Origin: an uncultured Bacteroidota bacterium
Lineage (GTDB): Bacteria > Bacteroidota > Bacteroidia > Bacteroidales > P3
DNA: 35,662 nucleotides
NCBI GenBank assembly: GCA_902793295.1
Contig: CADBDA010000020.1
Span: 1 to 35,662 of the forward strand
Reading direction: 5' to 3'
The stretch's first letter is position 1, and every line of letters starts with the position of its first letter. The position numbers and the translations under genes were made by a program. Below are positions 8,166 to 18,247 of this stretch, piece after piece. Under the pieces are notes generated by a model, which did no database searches, was not told where the DNA came from, and saw only the letters and a program-made list of their open reading frames with translations.

Positions 8166-8173
8166 CAAATATA
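8166..8173 (-). promoter_or_regulatory. -7 element for the paralogue pair
   Basis: TATATTTG on the minus strand fits TAnnTTTG exactly and is followed by C, as is common. I see no clean TTTG at -33. It would give a leader of roughly 100 nt to ATG 8057. Confidence 0.5.
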
Positions 8174-8501
8174 AGAAAAATTTCATCAACTATGAACATT
8201 AGAAAAAACTTATGAGACCCTTTACTGCGAGGGATGACCAACATCTTTGCTAATGCCTGAACCGAAAAAGATGCAAGCAACAACATTCAAGTACAGATTG
8301 GCGGCACATAACTTTAAGGCATCTTCGACGTCTTGGCAAATGACTTTTTTTTTGCAGAAACCTCTCAATATGTTAAAAAAATTGTAAATTTGAAAATTAA
8401 CTTCAAACAGAAAATTGACGTTATCTATTTTTGAAAGAATCGTTTATACGTGATTATTGCAGAACGGAATAATACAAATTAAAGAATAACACGACAGAAT
8501 T
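8174..8501. other. Intergenic region upstream of purD
   Basis: AT-rich divergent intergenic stretch without a convincing gene. TAAATTTG at 8385-8392 (plus strand, TAnnTTTG) is the likely -7 box for purD, leaving a leader of about 100 nt. I see no recognisable riboswitch. Confidence 0.45.
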
Positions 8502-9809
8502 ATGAATATCCTACTCCTTGGTTCAGGCGGGCGTGAACACGCCATTGCCGCAAAAATTGCAGAGAGCAAACAATGTGAAAAACTCTTCATTGCACCAGGC
8601 AATGCCGGCACTACGGCATGCGGCACCAATGTGGACTTGAAACTGGACGACTTCAAAGCCATTGGCCAGTTCGTGCAAACCAACAATGTGCAGATGGTAG
8701 TGGTAGGACCCGAAGCCCCCTTGGTGGGCGGCATTGTGGACTATTTTGCCAACGATGCCATTCTGAAAAACGTCATGATTATCGGGCCCTCTGCACACGG
8801 TGCCCGACTGGAGGGCAGCAAGGACTTCGCCAAGCAGTTCATGCAGCGGCACAACATCCCCACAGCCGCCTACCGCACCTTTACCGCCGACACCCTTGAG
8901 GAAGGCTGCCGCTTTCTGGAGACGCTAAAGGCCCCCTATGTGCTGAAGGCCGACGGATTGGCTGCTGGCAAAGGAGTGCTCATCATCGACGACCTGCAGG
9001 AAGCCAAGCAGATGCTTGAGCAGATGCTGGTGGAGAGCAAATTCGGCGAAGCCTCACACAGCGTGGTGGTAGAGCAGTTCCTTTCAGGCATAGAGTTGTC
9101 CGTCTTTGTGCTGACCGACGGGAAGCACTACAAAATACTCCCCACCGCCAAAGACTACAAGCGCATTGGTGAAGGCGACACCGGACTGAACACCGGCGGC
9201 ATGGGTTCGGTGAGCCCTGTCCCCTTTGCCGACAAGGAGTTCATGTACAAAGTGGAGCACCGCATCGTGATGCCCACCATCAAAGGCATACAGAAAGAAC
9301 AGATAGCCTATAAGGGCTTCATCTTTATTGGTCTGATGGCCGTAGCGAGCGCCGACGGTGGCCGCGACCCCTATGTGATAGAATACAATGTGCGCATGGG
9401 CGACCCCGAGACCGAGTCGGTCTTCCCGCGCATCAAGAGCGACGTGGTGGAACTGTTTGAAGCCACTGCCAAAGAACAGTTGAACACGGCCGACCTCACA
9501 GTGGACGAGCGCACGGCAGCCTGCGTGATGCTGACCGCCCACGGCTACCCCGAAAGCTACAAGAAAGGCGACGTCATCAGCGGAGTGGACGAGGTGGAAG
9601 GCGTCACCATTTTCCATGCCGGCACGCGATGCGACGAGAAAGGCAGACTGCTTACCAACGGAGGACGCGTGCTCTGTGTCACCTCGTTGGGCGAAACCCT
9701 CCCTGGAGCCATCCTTAAGTGCATACAAGCCGCCGAACAAATCAAATGGAAAGGCCGCTACTACCGTCACGACATTGGCCAGGACCTGTTGAAACTGATG
9801 TGCCAATAA
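8502..9809 (+). CDS. purD: Phosphoribosylamine-glycine ligase (PurD)
   Basis: Glycinamide ribonucleotide synthetase, the second step of de novo purine synthesis: ATP-dependent joining of glycine to 5-phosphoribosylamine. The 435 residues start with the signature MNILLLGSGGREHA, followed by the GNAGT loop, the ATP-grasp domain (VLKADGLAAGKGV, VVVEQFLSGIELSV, GLNTGGMGSVSPVP) and the metal-binding NVRMGDPETESVFPR. Length and all motifs are normal. It is a single-gene unit with its own promoter-like element and a strong terminator; no other pur gene is in the window. Confidence 0.97.
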   Translation: MNILLLGSGGREHAIAAKIAESKQCEKLFIAPGNAGTTACGTNVDLKLDDFKAIGQFVQTNNVQMVVVGPEAPLVGGIVDYFANDAILKNVMIIGPSAHGARLEGSKDFAKQFMQRHNIPTAAYRTFTADTLEEGCRFLETLKAPYVLKADGLAAGKGVLIIDDLQEAKQMLEQMLVESKFGEASHSVVVEQFLSGIELSVFVLTDGKHYKILPTAKDYKRIGEGDTGLNTGGMGSVSPVPFADKEFMYKVEHRIVMPTIKGIQKEQIAYKGFIFIGLMAVASADGGRDPYVIEYNVRMGDPETESVFPRIKSDVVELFEATAKEQLNTADLTVDERTAACVMLTAHGYPESYKKGDVISGVDEVEGVTIFHAGTRCDEKGRLLTNGGRVLCVTSLGETLPGAILKCIQAAEQIKWKGRYYRHDIGQDLLKLMCQ

Positions 9810-9835
9810 ACAAGTTAAATATAGCGAAGAGAAAT

Positions 9836-9871
9836 GATAAGCGCCGGTTTCATTCGAAACCGGCGCTTATC
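9836..9871. terminator. Bidirectional terminator between purD and DUF4954 gene
   Basis: A perfect 16-bp stem with a 4-nt loop (ATTC), arm GATAAGCGCCGGTTTC. It lies between two convergent genes, 26 bp past the purD stop and 26 bp past the stop of the opposing gene. There is no long T run on either side, but the stem is very stable. Confidence 0.7.
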
Positions 9872-9897
9872 GTATTGCGCCCTGTTGCCATGGCCGT

Positions 9898-11700
9898 TCA
9901 GTCGAGGACAGCGTGCATTTCGGCGTCGTTCCAATAGGTCATGTGACGGAATTCGTTGGTGTCGTCCTTTTTGCGGGTAAGCACTTTTTGGTCGGCAATA
10001 AACTGACGAATGCGACTATAGTCGGCCTGATAGCGACTCCATTCTTCGTTGTCCAGATGTTGTTTCTGCGACAAGTGGCAAAGCACCTGATAGGCGTGAC
10101 GGCGTTTGGCTGCGGGATAGGCTTCCCACAACTGGTCGAAACGGCCGTGGATAGCCTCCCAGCTGCCAAGTGTGCCGTTTTCGATGTCGTCGATAAGACG
10201 TTGCATATCCGCTTCGGCAATGAGCTGTCCGCCGATATTGACCCACCGCGTGGTGCGCTCGCCGTCGCCCAGCGAAGCATCGGGCAACGGCCCGTTGCCG
10301 TCGGCATCGAGCGTCTTCATGGCGTAGAAGACCAACATATCATAGTAGGCCTTATAGCCTTCGCCAGCTTTGAGGATGATGGTTTTGCGCTTGCCCTTTT
10401 CCATACCGTGGGCTTCGATTTCGGTGCGACCTTCACGATAAGACTCTTCGGTCCAAAGATGCAGCAGGTCGCGAGCAATGATGATTTCCTCAGCCGTGTC
10501 GGGTGCCAGGTTGTCGAACTCCACATGCTGGGACTTGTAGTGGCGTTTGTCGCGGGCAGCGAACTTGCGGCTGTTGCGGTCCATGGCATACATGTTATAC
10601 ATCCACCAGTAGGCAGGCATCACCTCGAGACGGTTCTTGGCCGCATTGTTGTTGACCAGAGCAAACGGCAGGGTGATGTTGAGTTCCGAAGGGTAGTCAG
10701 CTTTGGAGAGAAGGCAATAGGAGGCGAAGCGGCTTGAGTGCTTAAGACTGACACAGAGCCCCGGCCAGAAACCGCGACCGGCGCTGATCTCGTTGTCGGC
10801 CGTACGACTGTTGTGGTTGCTGCCCAGGGTGCCGCCGGCGGCCACATTGCTTTGTCCCATCACCAGAGCGGCGATGAGGAACGAATTGTTGTGATGCTGC
10901 TCGTGGGCGGGGAAGATGATGCTGCATCCCACCTCGCAGCGTGCCAAAGTGGAGTTGTCACCCACCACGCTGTCGTTGAGTCGCAATCCATATTCCAGAT
11001 GCACATGCTCACCAAGCAGGAAACGCTGGGCGATAATGCCAAATTCCAATTTGCAGCCATAGCCCACAACGCCGTCACCCAACATGATGCACTCCTCGAT
11101 ACGGGAGGGATCGTCGGCGCTGGAGCGTACTGCCACATTGTGAATGCATTTGCTGTTTTTAATCACCGCATGGGCTCCGACCATGCCGTAGCCCCCATCG
11201 GGGGTGGCCAAAGTCTGGCGGGTGATTTCCTCGAGACGTTCCACCAGCCGCGACTGTCCGCGGAAACGGGCCCACATGTAGGCATCGCCGATGGTCATGC
11301 CGTTGAACGGCAGAATACGTCGGCCGCCGTTCTCGTTCATGGGTTCCAGCCATGCAAAGTCGCCCTGGCTGTTGGCCGTCATCTCGTCGATATTGAAAAG
11401 CAGGCAGTGGTCACCGACTGTGTAGCCCGAAAGCATTTTGACATTATGGATGGCACAATGGTCACCGATGCAGCAGTTGCGGAGCATACTGTTGCCAATG
11501 CCTTCCGGCAACTGGAGGTCGCCGTCGCAAAGGCTTTCGTCGGAACAAGCACCCAGGTATATTTCACCACCGAAGAACGAATTGTAGACGCAGTCGGTAC
11601 TGAAACTGTCGGCAACATGGACCCTATTCCAGTCTTCGGCACGGTTGCCCTGCTGTTTGAGTCGGGCAATTTCGTCGGTGGTCAGATTTCTGTATTTCAT
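9898..11700 (-). CDS. DUF4954 family beta-helix protein
   Basis: A 600-residue protein I assign to DUF4954, a family common in Bacteroidales. Residues from about 30 to 330 have the repetitive turns of a left-handed parallel beta-helix (CCIGDHCAIHNV, YTVGDHCLLFNI, NSKCIHNVAV, CIMLGDGVVGYGCKLEFG), as in hexapeptide acyl- and nucleotidyltransferases. The remainder is mixed and helical, with AYWWMYNMYAMDRN a conserved-looking segment. Sugar-nucleotide or transferase chemistry is inference; no catalytic residue is known to me. It lies downstream of nagB in the same orientation but behind a strong terminator, so it probably has its own promoter. Confidence 0.75.
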   Translation of the reverse strand: MKYRNLTTDEIARLKQQGNRAEDWNRVHVADSFSTDCVYNSFFGGEIYLGACSDESLCDGDLQLPEGIGNSMLRNCCIGDHCAIHNVKMLSGYTVGDHCLLFNIDEMTANSQGDFAWLEPMNENGGRRILPFNGMTIGDAYMWARFRGQSRLVERLEEITRQTLATPDGGYGMVGAHAVIKNSKCIHNVAVRSSADDPSRIEECIMLGDGVVGYGCKLEFGIIAQRFLLGEHVHLEYGLRLNDSVVGDNSTLARCEVGCSIIFPAHEQHHNNSFLIAALVMGQSNVAAGGTLGSNHNSRTADNEISAGRGFWPGLCVSLKHSSRFASYCLLSKADYPSELNITLPFALVNNNAAKNRLEVMPAYWWMYNMYAMDRNSRKFAARDKRHYKSQHVEFDNLAPDTAEEIIIARDLLHLWTEESYREGRTEIEAHGMEKGKRKTIILKAGEGYKAYYDMLVFYAMKTLDADGNGPLPDASLGDGERTTRWVNIGGQLIAEADMQRLIDDIENGTLGSWEAIHGRFDQLWEAYPAAKRRHAYQVLCHLSQKQHLDNEEWSRYQADYSRIRQFIADQKVLTRKKDDTNEFRHMTYWNDAEMHAVLD

Positions 11701-11774
11701 AGATCAAGGAAGAATTTATAAAAATGAAAGTTCGTTTTATATTTATTGTCTCGACATCAAGCGAGACAGAATCT

Positions 11775-11804
11775 AAAAAAGAGACGGTGCCGCGGCACCG
11801 TCTC
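11775..11804 (-). terminator. Intrinsic terminator of nagB
   Basis: On the minus strand a perfect 11-bp stem (GAGACGGTGCC / GGCACCGTCTC, loop of two bases) is followed directly by T6. It lies about 22 bp after the nagB stop and separates it from the DUF4954 gene. Confidence 0.9.
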
Positions 11805-11825
11805 TCGATATCAGATGCAGAACTA

Positions 11826-12650
11826 TCAGCAGGGGAAGTAGGCGCAGAAGCGACCCAAAGTATTCTCAATCTGCTGTTTGTCCTTGAAATAGTCGTAGGT
11901 GCTGCGTTTCAGTTCGACCGTAGCCTCCTCGTCGCAGAACACAGTGCCATGAGGGTGCATCTGCAGCATGCTGGAGGTCCACATGTGGTTGATGCCATTT
12001 TCGATCATGTGGTGCAAGGCACGAGCCTTCTTGGGACCGTTGCAGAGGATGACCACCTCGCGGGCATCCATCACGGTGCCGACACCAACGGTGAGGGCCT
12101 GCTTGGGCACCTTCGACTCATCGTTGTCAAAGAAGCGGCAGTTGGCCTGAATGGTGTCGGTGGTGAGGGTCTTGATGCGGGTGCGGCTAGCAAGGCTGCT
12201 GCCCGGCTCGTTGAAGGCGATATGGCCGTCGGGGCCCACGCCGCCCATGAAGAGGTCAATGCCACCCGCCTGGGTAATCATCTCCTCGTAGTGTTCGCAT
12301 TCAGCCATCAGGTCGGGAGCATTGCCGTCCAGAATATGGACATTCTCCTTTTTGATGTCGATGTGGTTGAAGAAATTGGTCCACATGAAGCTGTGGTAGC
12401 TTTCAGGATGCTCAACTGGCAATCCCACATATTCATCCATGTTGAAGGTCACCACGTTCTGGAAACTGATGAGTCCTTTCTGGCACAGCTTGGCCAGATG
12501 CTGATAGAGTCCGATAGGCGAACTGCCGGTGGGACAACCCAGAACAAAAGGATGGTCGGGAGTGGGCTTGAAGTCCACAATTTTTTTGGCAACATAGTTT
12601 GCTGCCGCTACAGACATCTCGTCGTAGTTTTTTGCAATAAGTACGCGCAT
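11826..12650 (-). CDS. nagB: Glucosamine-6-phosphate deaminase (NagB)
   Basis: Converts glucosamine 6-phosphate to fructose 6-phosphate and ammonia, feeding amino sugars into glycolysis. The 274 residues align without shift to the E. coli enzyme at the active site: Asp72 in FNMDEYVGL, and Asp141, His143 and Glu148 in [10 protein letters not shown]. The phosphate-binding loop [10 protein letters not shown] is intact. It is a single-gene unit with a perfect palindrome 36-52 bp upstream and a strong terminator. No nagA or amino-sugar transporter is adjacent. Confidence 0.97.
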   Translation of the reverse strand: MRVLIAKNYDEMSVAAANYVAKKIVDFKPTPDHPFVLGCPTGSSPIGLYQHLAKLCQKGLISFQNVVTFNMDEYVGLPVEHPESYHSFMWTNFFNHIDIKKENVHILDGNAPDLMAECEHYEEMITQAGGIDLFMGGVGPDGHIAFNEPGSSLASRTRIKTLTTDTIQANCRFFDNDESKVPKQALTVGVGTVMDAREVVILCNGPKKARALHHMIENGINHMWTSSMLQMHPHGTVFCDEEATVELKRSTYDYFKDKQQIENTLGRFCAYFPC

Positions 12651-12685
12651 ATGAATGTGTTTTAAAAAAGGTTTATTTGTATTAC

Positions 12686-12702
12686 AGAAGTCAGCGACTT
12701 CT
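12686..12702. promoter_or_regulatory. Perfect 17-bp palindrome upstream of nagB
   Basis: AGAAGTC-AGC-GACTTCT is a perfect dyad with 7-bp arms centred about 44 bp before the nagB start. It could be an operator for a sugar-responsive repressor or a small leader hairpin. No regulator gene is adjacent, so the assignment is only positional. Confidence 0.4.
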
Positions 12703-12880
12703 TGATATATATTTTTGAAAAAAAATGGGGCCGCAGCACACTTGAATCATCCCAAGTAAGGGGGGGGCGGCTGCAGCAGCCTACCGTCACCGGCGAAATC
12801 ACCAGTAGCAGGCAGCAGTGAGTTGGATTTTGTTGTGTGAATGGCTATACATAATGATTATGGATTGGTTCGAATTTGGA

Positions 12881-15091
<2,211 letters not shown>

Positions 15092-15124
15092 AGTTTAAAA
15101 AATGCTGGCTCCTTGGCCGGCGGA

Positions 15125-15132
15125 CAAAAATA
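15125..15132 (-). promoter_or_regulatory. -7 element for recQ
   Basis: TATTTTTG on the minus strand (TAnnTTTG), about 34 bp before the recQ ATG. No clear TTTG stands at -33. Confidence 0.45.
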
Positions 15133-15229
15133 AAGTTGGCACTAGTATAATTTTCCAGAAAGTGCGGCGTTATACAATACGCATTACATTTACAAAGTTA
15201 CATTTATTTTTTGGAATGACAAAATATTT

Positions 15230-16213
15230 TTGAAATTGATACACTCTGAAGAACTCAAACATATTGCACATCAAGTAATTGAAGATGAAAAAAAAGCCAT
15301 CGCAATGATGGCTGAAAGGATAGATGACAGCTTTGCGAAAGCTGTTGAAATGATTTTTTCATCCCACAGGCGGGTGATAATTACAGGCATTGGCAAGAGC
15401 GCCAACATCGCCACCAAAATAGTCTCCACCCTAAACTCTACCGGCACACCGGCACAGTTTATGCATGCCGCCGACGCCATTCACGGCGACTTGGGAATGG
15501 TACAGCCGGGCGACGTGGTGATTTGTATCTCGAAAAGCGGCAACACACCCGAAATAAGGACGCTGGTCCCTCTCATCAAGGACTTCGGCAATGCGCTGAT
15601 AGCCATTGTCGGCAACACCGATTCCTATCTGGCATCCGAAGCCGACGTGGTGCTCGACACCACCGTGTCGCATGAGGCCGAGCCCAACAATCTGGCTCCC
15701 ACCAGTTCGACCACGGCCCAATTGGTGATGGGCGATGCATTGGCTGTTGCCTTGATCCACTGCCGCGACTTCAAGGCGCACGATTTTGCACGCTACCATC
15801 CGGGCGGCGCCCTGGGCAAGAAACTCTATGTGAAGGTCGACGATCTGTACCGCCAAAACGAACGTCCGGCGGTAACCCCCGACGCCTCGGTGCGCGATAC
15901 AGTGCTCGAAATGACCGGCAAACGATTGGGGTGCACCGTGGTGGTCGACAAAAACGACCAAAACAAGGTGCTCGGCATCATCTGCGACGGTGACCTGCGT
16001 CGCATGATGAAACAATACAGCAACATCGACCACCTGAAAGCCGGCGAAATCATGACGGCATGCCCCAAATGCATCAAACCGCAGGAATACGCCATCGACG
16101 CCCTGAACATCATGCGCTACAACGCCATCACCCAACTGGTGGTGGTCGACGACAGGGGCGCCTATATCGGCGTGCTACATCTGCACGACATACTGCGCGA
16201 AGGCATCCTCTAA
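15230..16213 (+). CDS. kdsD: Arabinose-5-phosphate isomerase (KdsD/KpsF family)
   Basis: Interconverts ribulose 5-phosphate and arabinose 5-phosphate, the first step toward Kdo of lipopolysaccharide. The 327 residues contain an N-terminal SIS domain (ITGIGKSANIATKI, CISKSGNTPEI, HEAEPNNLAPTSSTT) and two CBS domains in the last ~120 residues. In-frame upstream there is no ATG, and the first internal ATG would cut into the N-terminal helix, so the start appears to be TTG at 15230. lptB follows 98 bp downstream, as in the LPS loci of proteobacteria, although kdsC, lptA and lptC are absent here. Confidence 0.9.
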   Translation: MKLIHSEELKHIAHQVIEDEKKAIAMMAERIDDSFAKAVEMIFSSHRRVIITGIGKSANIATKIVSTLNSTGTPAQFMHAADAIHGDLGMVQPGDVVICISKSGNTPEIRTLVPLIKDFGNALIAIVGNTDSYLASEADVVLDTTVSHEAEPNNLAPTSSTTAQLVMGDALAVALIHCRDFKAHDFARYHPGGALGKKLYVKVDDLYRQNERPAVTPDASVRDTVLEMTGKRLGCTVVVDKNDQNKVLGIICDGDLRRMMKQYSNIDHLKAGEIMTACPKCIKPQEYAIDALNIMRYNAITQLVVVDDRGAYIGVLHLHDILREGIL

Positions 16214-16311
16214 CCTTCACCCCCAATAGGGCATACATCGTTCCGCCCTGTCCAACCTGCTGAAAACAAAATAAACTATTCCCAACCAGAGCACAGAAAA
16301 CAACCCCGACC

Positions 16312-17070
16312 ATGGAACTGCGAACCGACAAAGTAGTCAAAAAATACAAACAGCGCACCGTTGTGAAAGAAGCCTGCGTAAGCGTCAGCCAAGGAGAGAT
16401 CGTGGGTCTGCTAGGCCCCAACGGTGCCGGCAAAACCACCACGTTCTACATGATTGTGGGCATCATCAAACCCAATTCGGGACGCGTCTACTACAACGAC
16501 AAGGACATCACCGACCTGCCTATGTACCGCAGGGCGCAGATGGGTGTTGGCTATCTGGCACAGGAAGCTTCTGTCTTCCGCCAGATGTCGGTGGCCGACA
16601 ACATCATGTCAGTGCTGGAATTCCGTAAGGATTTGGACCGCCAGCAACGCAAGGACAAGATGGAATCGCTGCTGAACGAATTTGGTCTGCAGAAGATACG
16701 CAACAGCAAGGGCATCCAACTGAGCGGCGGCGAACGGCGGCGAACCGAGATTGCACGCGCACTGGCCAACGACCCCAAATTCCTGCTGCTCGACGAACCC
16801 TTTGCAGGTGTCGACCCCATTGCTGTGCAGGACATCCAGGACATCGTGGCGCACTTGAAAGAGAAGAACATCGGCATATTGATTACCGACCACAACGTCA
16901 ACGAGACGCTACGCATCACCGACCGCGCCTACCTGCTCTACGAAGGCAGCGTGCTGCACCACGGCACACCCGAAGAGATGGCCAACGACCCCGATGTGAG
17001 AGAGAAATATCTGGGTCGCGACTTTGAGTGGCGGGGCAAGAAACAAACCAAAAGCTTGGAATCGGAATAA
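16312..17070 (+). CDS. lptB: LPS export ABC transporter ATPase LptB
   Basis: The cytoplasmic ATPase that powers lipopolysaccharide extraction from the inner membrane with LptFG. The 252 residues carry Walker A GPNGAGKTT, a Q-loop near YLAQEASVFRQMSV (the LptB-type pattern), signature LSGGERRR, Walker B LLLDEPFAGVD and the switch histidine in ITDHNV. The C-terminal extension (FEWRGKKQTKSLESE) is short and basic. Together with kdsD it forms a likely two-gene envelope unit. The gene ends 23 bp from the convergent PspC gene with no clear terminator. Confidence 0.94.
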   Translation: MELRTDKVVKKYKQRTVVKEACVSVSQGEIVGLLGPNGAGKTTTFYMIVGIIKPNSGRVYYNDKDITDLPMYRRAQMGVGYLAQEASVFRQMSVADNIMSVLEFRKDLDRQQRKDKMESLLNEFGLQKIRNSKGIQLSGGERRRTEIARALANDPKFLLLDEPFAGVDPIAVQDIQDIVAHLKEKNIGILITDHNVNETLRITDRAYLLYEGSVLHHGTPEEMANDPDVREKYLGRDFEWRGKKQTKSLESE

Positions 17071-17093
17071 ACAATCGTCTTGGAGTCAAACTC

Positions 17094-17300
17094 CTAAATC
17101 TCCTCTTCGGGGGCGCAGAGCCACACAATCAGATAGGCCCAGACTCCGAACGTGCCGAAAAGGACGGCGAGCAGGAAAATGATACGGATAACCGTAGGAT
17201 CCACATTAAGATACTTCGCTATGCCGCCGCATACGCCCGCAATGCGACGATCGGAACGGCTACGATACAGTCGACGATAAGAATCTTCCATAGAAAACAT
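17094..17300 (-). CDS. PspC domain protein
   Basis: A 68-residue membrane protein made of a PspC domain: basic N-terminus (YRRLYRSRSDRRIAGVCGG), the IAKYLNVDPTVIRIIF helix, then a hydrophobic helix with WAYLIVWL and an acidic end (PEEEI). PspC proteins are linked to envelope stress in enterobacteria; the role of such short stand-alone versions in Bacteroidota is unknown to me. A second ATG at 17291 would give 65 residues and fits the family start equally well. It follows fabD beyond a stable hairpin. Confidence 0.85.
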   Translation of the reverse strand: MFSMEDSYRRLYRSRSDRRIAGVCGGIAKYLNVDPTVIRIIFLLAVLFGTFGVWAYLIVWLCAPEEEI

Positions 17301-17310
17301 TTTTTAGAAT

Positions 17311-17342
17311 GTGGCGGCGGCAACGTATGTTGCTGCCGCCAC
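17311..17342. terminator. Stable hairpin between fabD and the PspC gene
   Basis: A 14-bp stem (arm GTGGCGGCGGCAAC, one G-U pair) with a GTAT loop. It starts 11 bp after the fabD stop. No T run follows directly on the minus strand, so it may stall or attenuate transcription rather than end it. Confidence 0.5.
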
Positions 17343-17353
17343 GATTGCATCTA

Positions 17354-18238
17354 TCAATATTCGGCCGAATGGGCGTTGGCATTGGCGTCGACACGCTTGA
17401 TCATGCCCTGCAGCGCCGTGCCGGGGCCCACTTCGATGAATTCCTCGGCACCGTCTTTGAGCATGTTCTGCACCGTAGCCGTCCAACGGACAGGAGCGGT
17501 GAGCTGCTTGTTGAGGTTGGCCTTGATCTCGTCGGGGTTGCTGACGGGAAGGGCGCAGACGTTCTGGTAGCAGGGGCAGATGGGCTCCTGGAAACGGGTC
17601 TGTTCGATAGCGGCGGAAAGCTCCACACGGGCCGGTTCCATCAGGGGCGAGTGGAAAGCGCCACCCACTGCCAGCGGCAGGGCGCGGCCTTTGGCTTCCT
17701 TCACCTTTTCGCAAGCCTGGTTGACACCCTCGATGGTGCCGCTGATGACCAGCTGACCCGGGCAGTTGTAGTTGGCCGGAACCACCACCTCGCCGGCAAC
17801 AGAGGCGCAGATGTCCTCGACCGTCTTATCGTCCAGTTTCAGCACGGCAGCCATGGTGGAGGGATGAGCCTCACAGCATTTCTGCATAGCGTTGGCACGT
17901 GCAATGACCAGACGCAGACCATCCTCGAAACTCATGGCCTTGGCGGCCACCAGGGCGGAAAATTCGCCCAGCGAGTGTCCACCCACCATGTCAGGCTGGA
18001 ATTTGTCGCCCAAGAAGGCGGCCAAAATGGTGCTGTGAAGGAAGATGGCCGGCTGGGTCACTTTGGTCTGTTTCAAGTCTTCCGGTGTGCCGGCAAACAT
18101 CAGGTCGGTGATGCGGAAACCGATAATGTCGTTGGCGGTTTCGAACATGTCACGGCACTGTTTGTTATTGTCGTAGAGGTCTTTGCCCATTCCCACGAAT
18201 TGGGCTCCCTGACCGGGGAAAACGTATGCTTTTTTCAT
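17354..18238 (-). CDS. fabD: Malonyl-CoA:ACP transacylase (FabD)
   Basis: Transfers malonyl from CoA to acyl carrier protein to supply fatty-acid elongation. The 294 residues open with the family start KKAYVFPGQGAQFVGMG; the catalytic serine is Ser89 in GHSLGEFSA, the CoA-contact arginine lies in IARANAMQ, and the catalytic histidine in GAFHSPLM. It starts 9 bp after the flippase stop, so it is very likely in one operon with the flippase and lipoprotein genes upstream. No other fab gene is nearby. Confidence 0.96.
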   Translation of the reverse strand: MKKAYVFPGQGAQFVGMGKDLYDNNKQCRDMFETANDIIGFRITDLMFAGTPEDLKQTKVTQPAIFLHSTILAAFLGDKFQPDMVGGHSLGEFSALVAAKAMSFEDGLRLVIARANAMQKCCEAHPSTMAAVLKLDDKTVEDICASVAGEVVVPANYNCPGQLVISGTIEGVNQACEKVKEAKGRALPLAVGGAFHSPLMEPARVELSAAIEQTRFQEPICPCYQNVCALPVSNPDEIKANLNKQLTAPVRWTATVQNMLKDGAEEFIEVGPGTALQGMIKRVDANANAHSAEY

Positions 18239-18247
18239 TGCAGATGA

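Noticed and set aside
10738..11721. 327-codon plus-strand frame opposite the DUF4954 gene
   Set aside because: Antisense shadow; low-complexity Ala/Val/His-rich product and no start context, while the minus-strand gene has clear beta-helix repeats.
12721..12790. GC-rich stretch with G8 and a T8 run (minus) after recQ as a terminator
   Set aside because: Only a 5-bp GCCGC/GCGGC pairing across a ~33-nt loop; too weak to call.
17309..18247. 312-codon plus-strand frame opposite fabD
   Set aside because: Antisense shadow of a gene with intact catalytic motifs.
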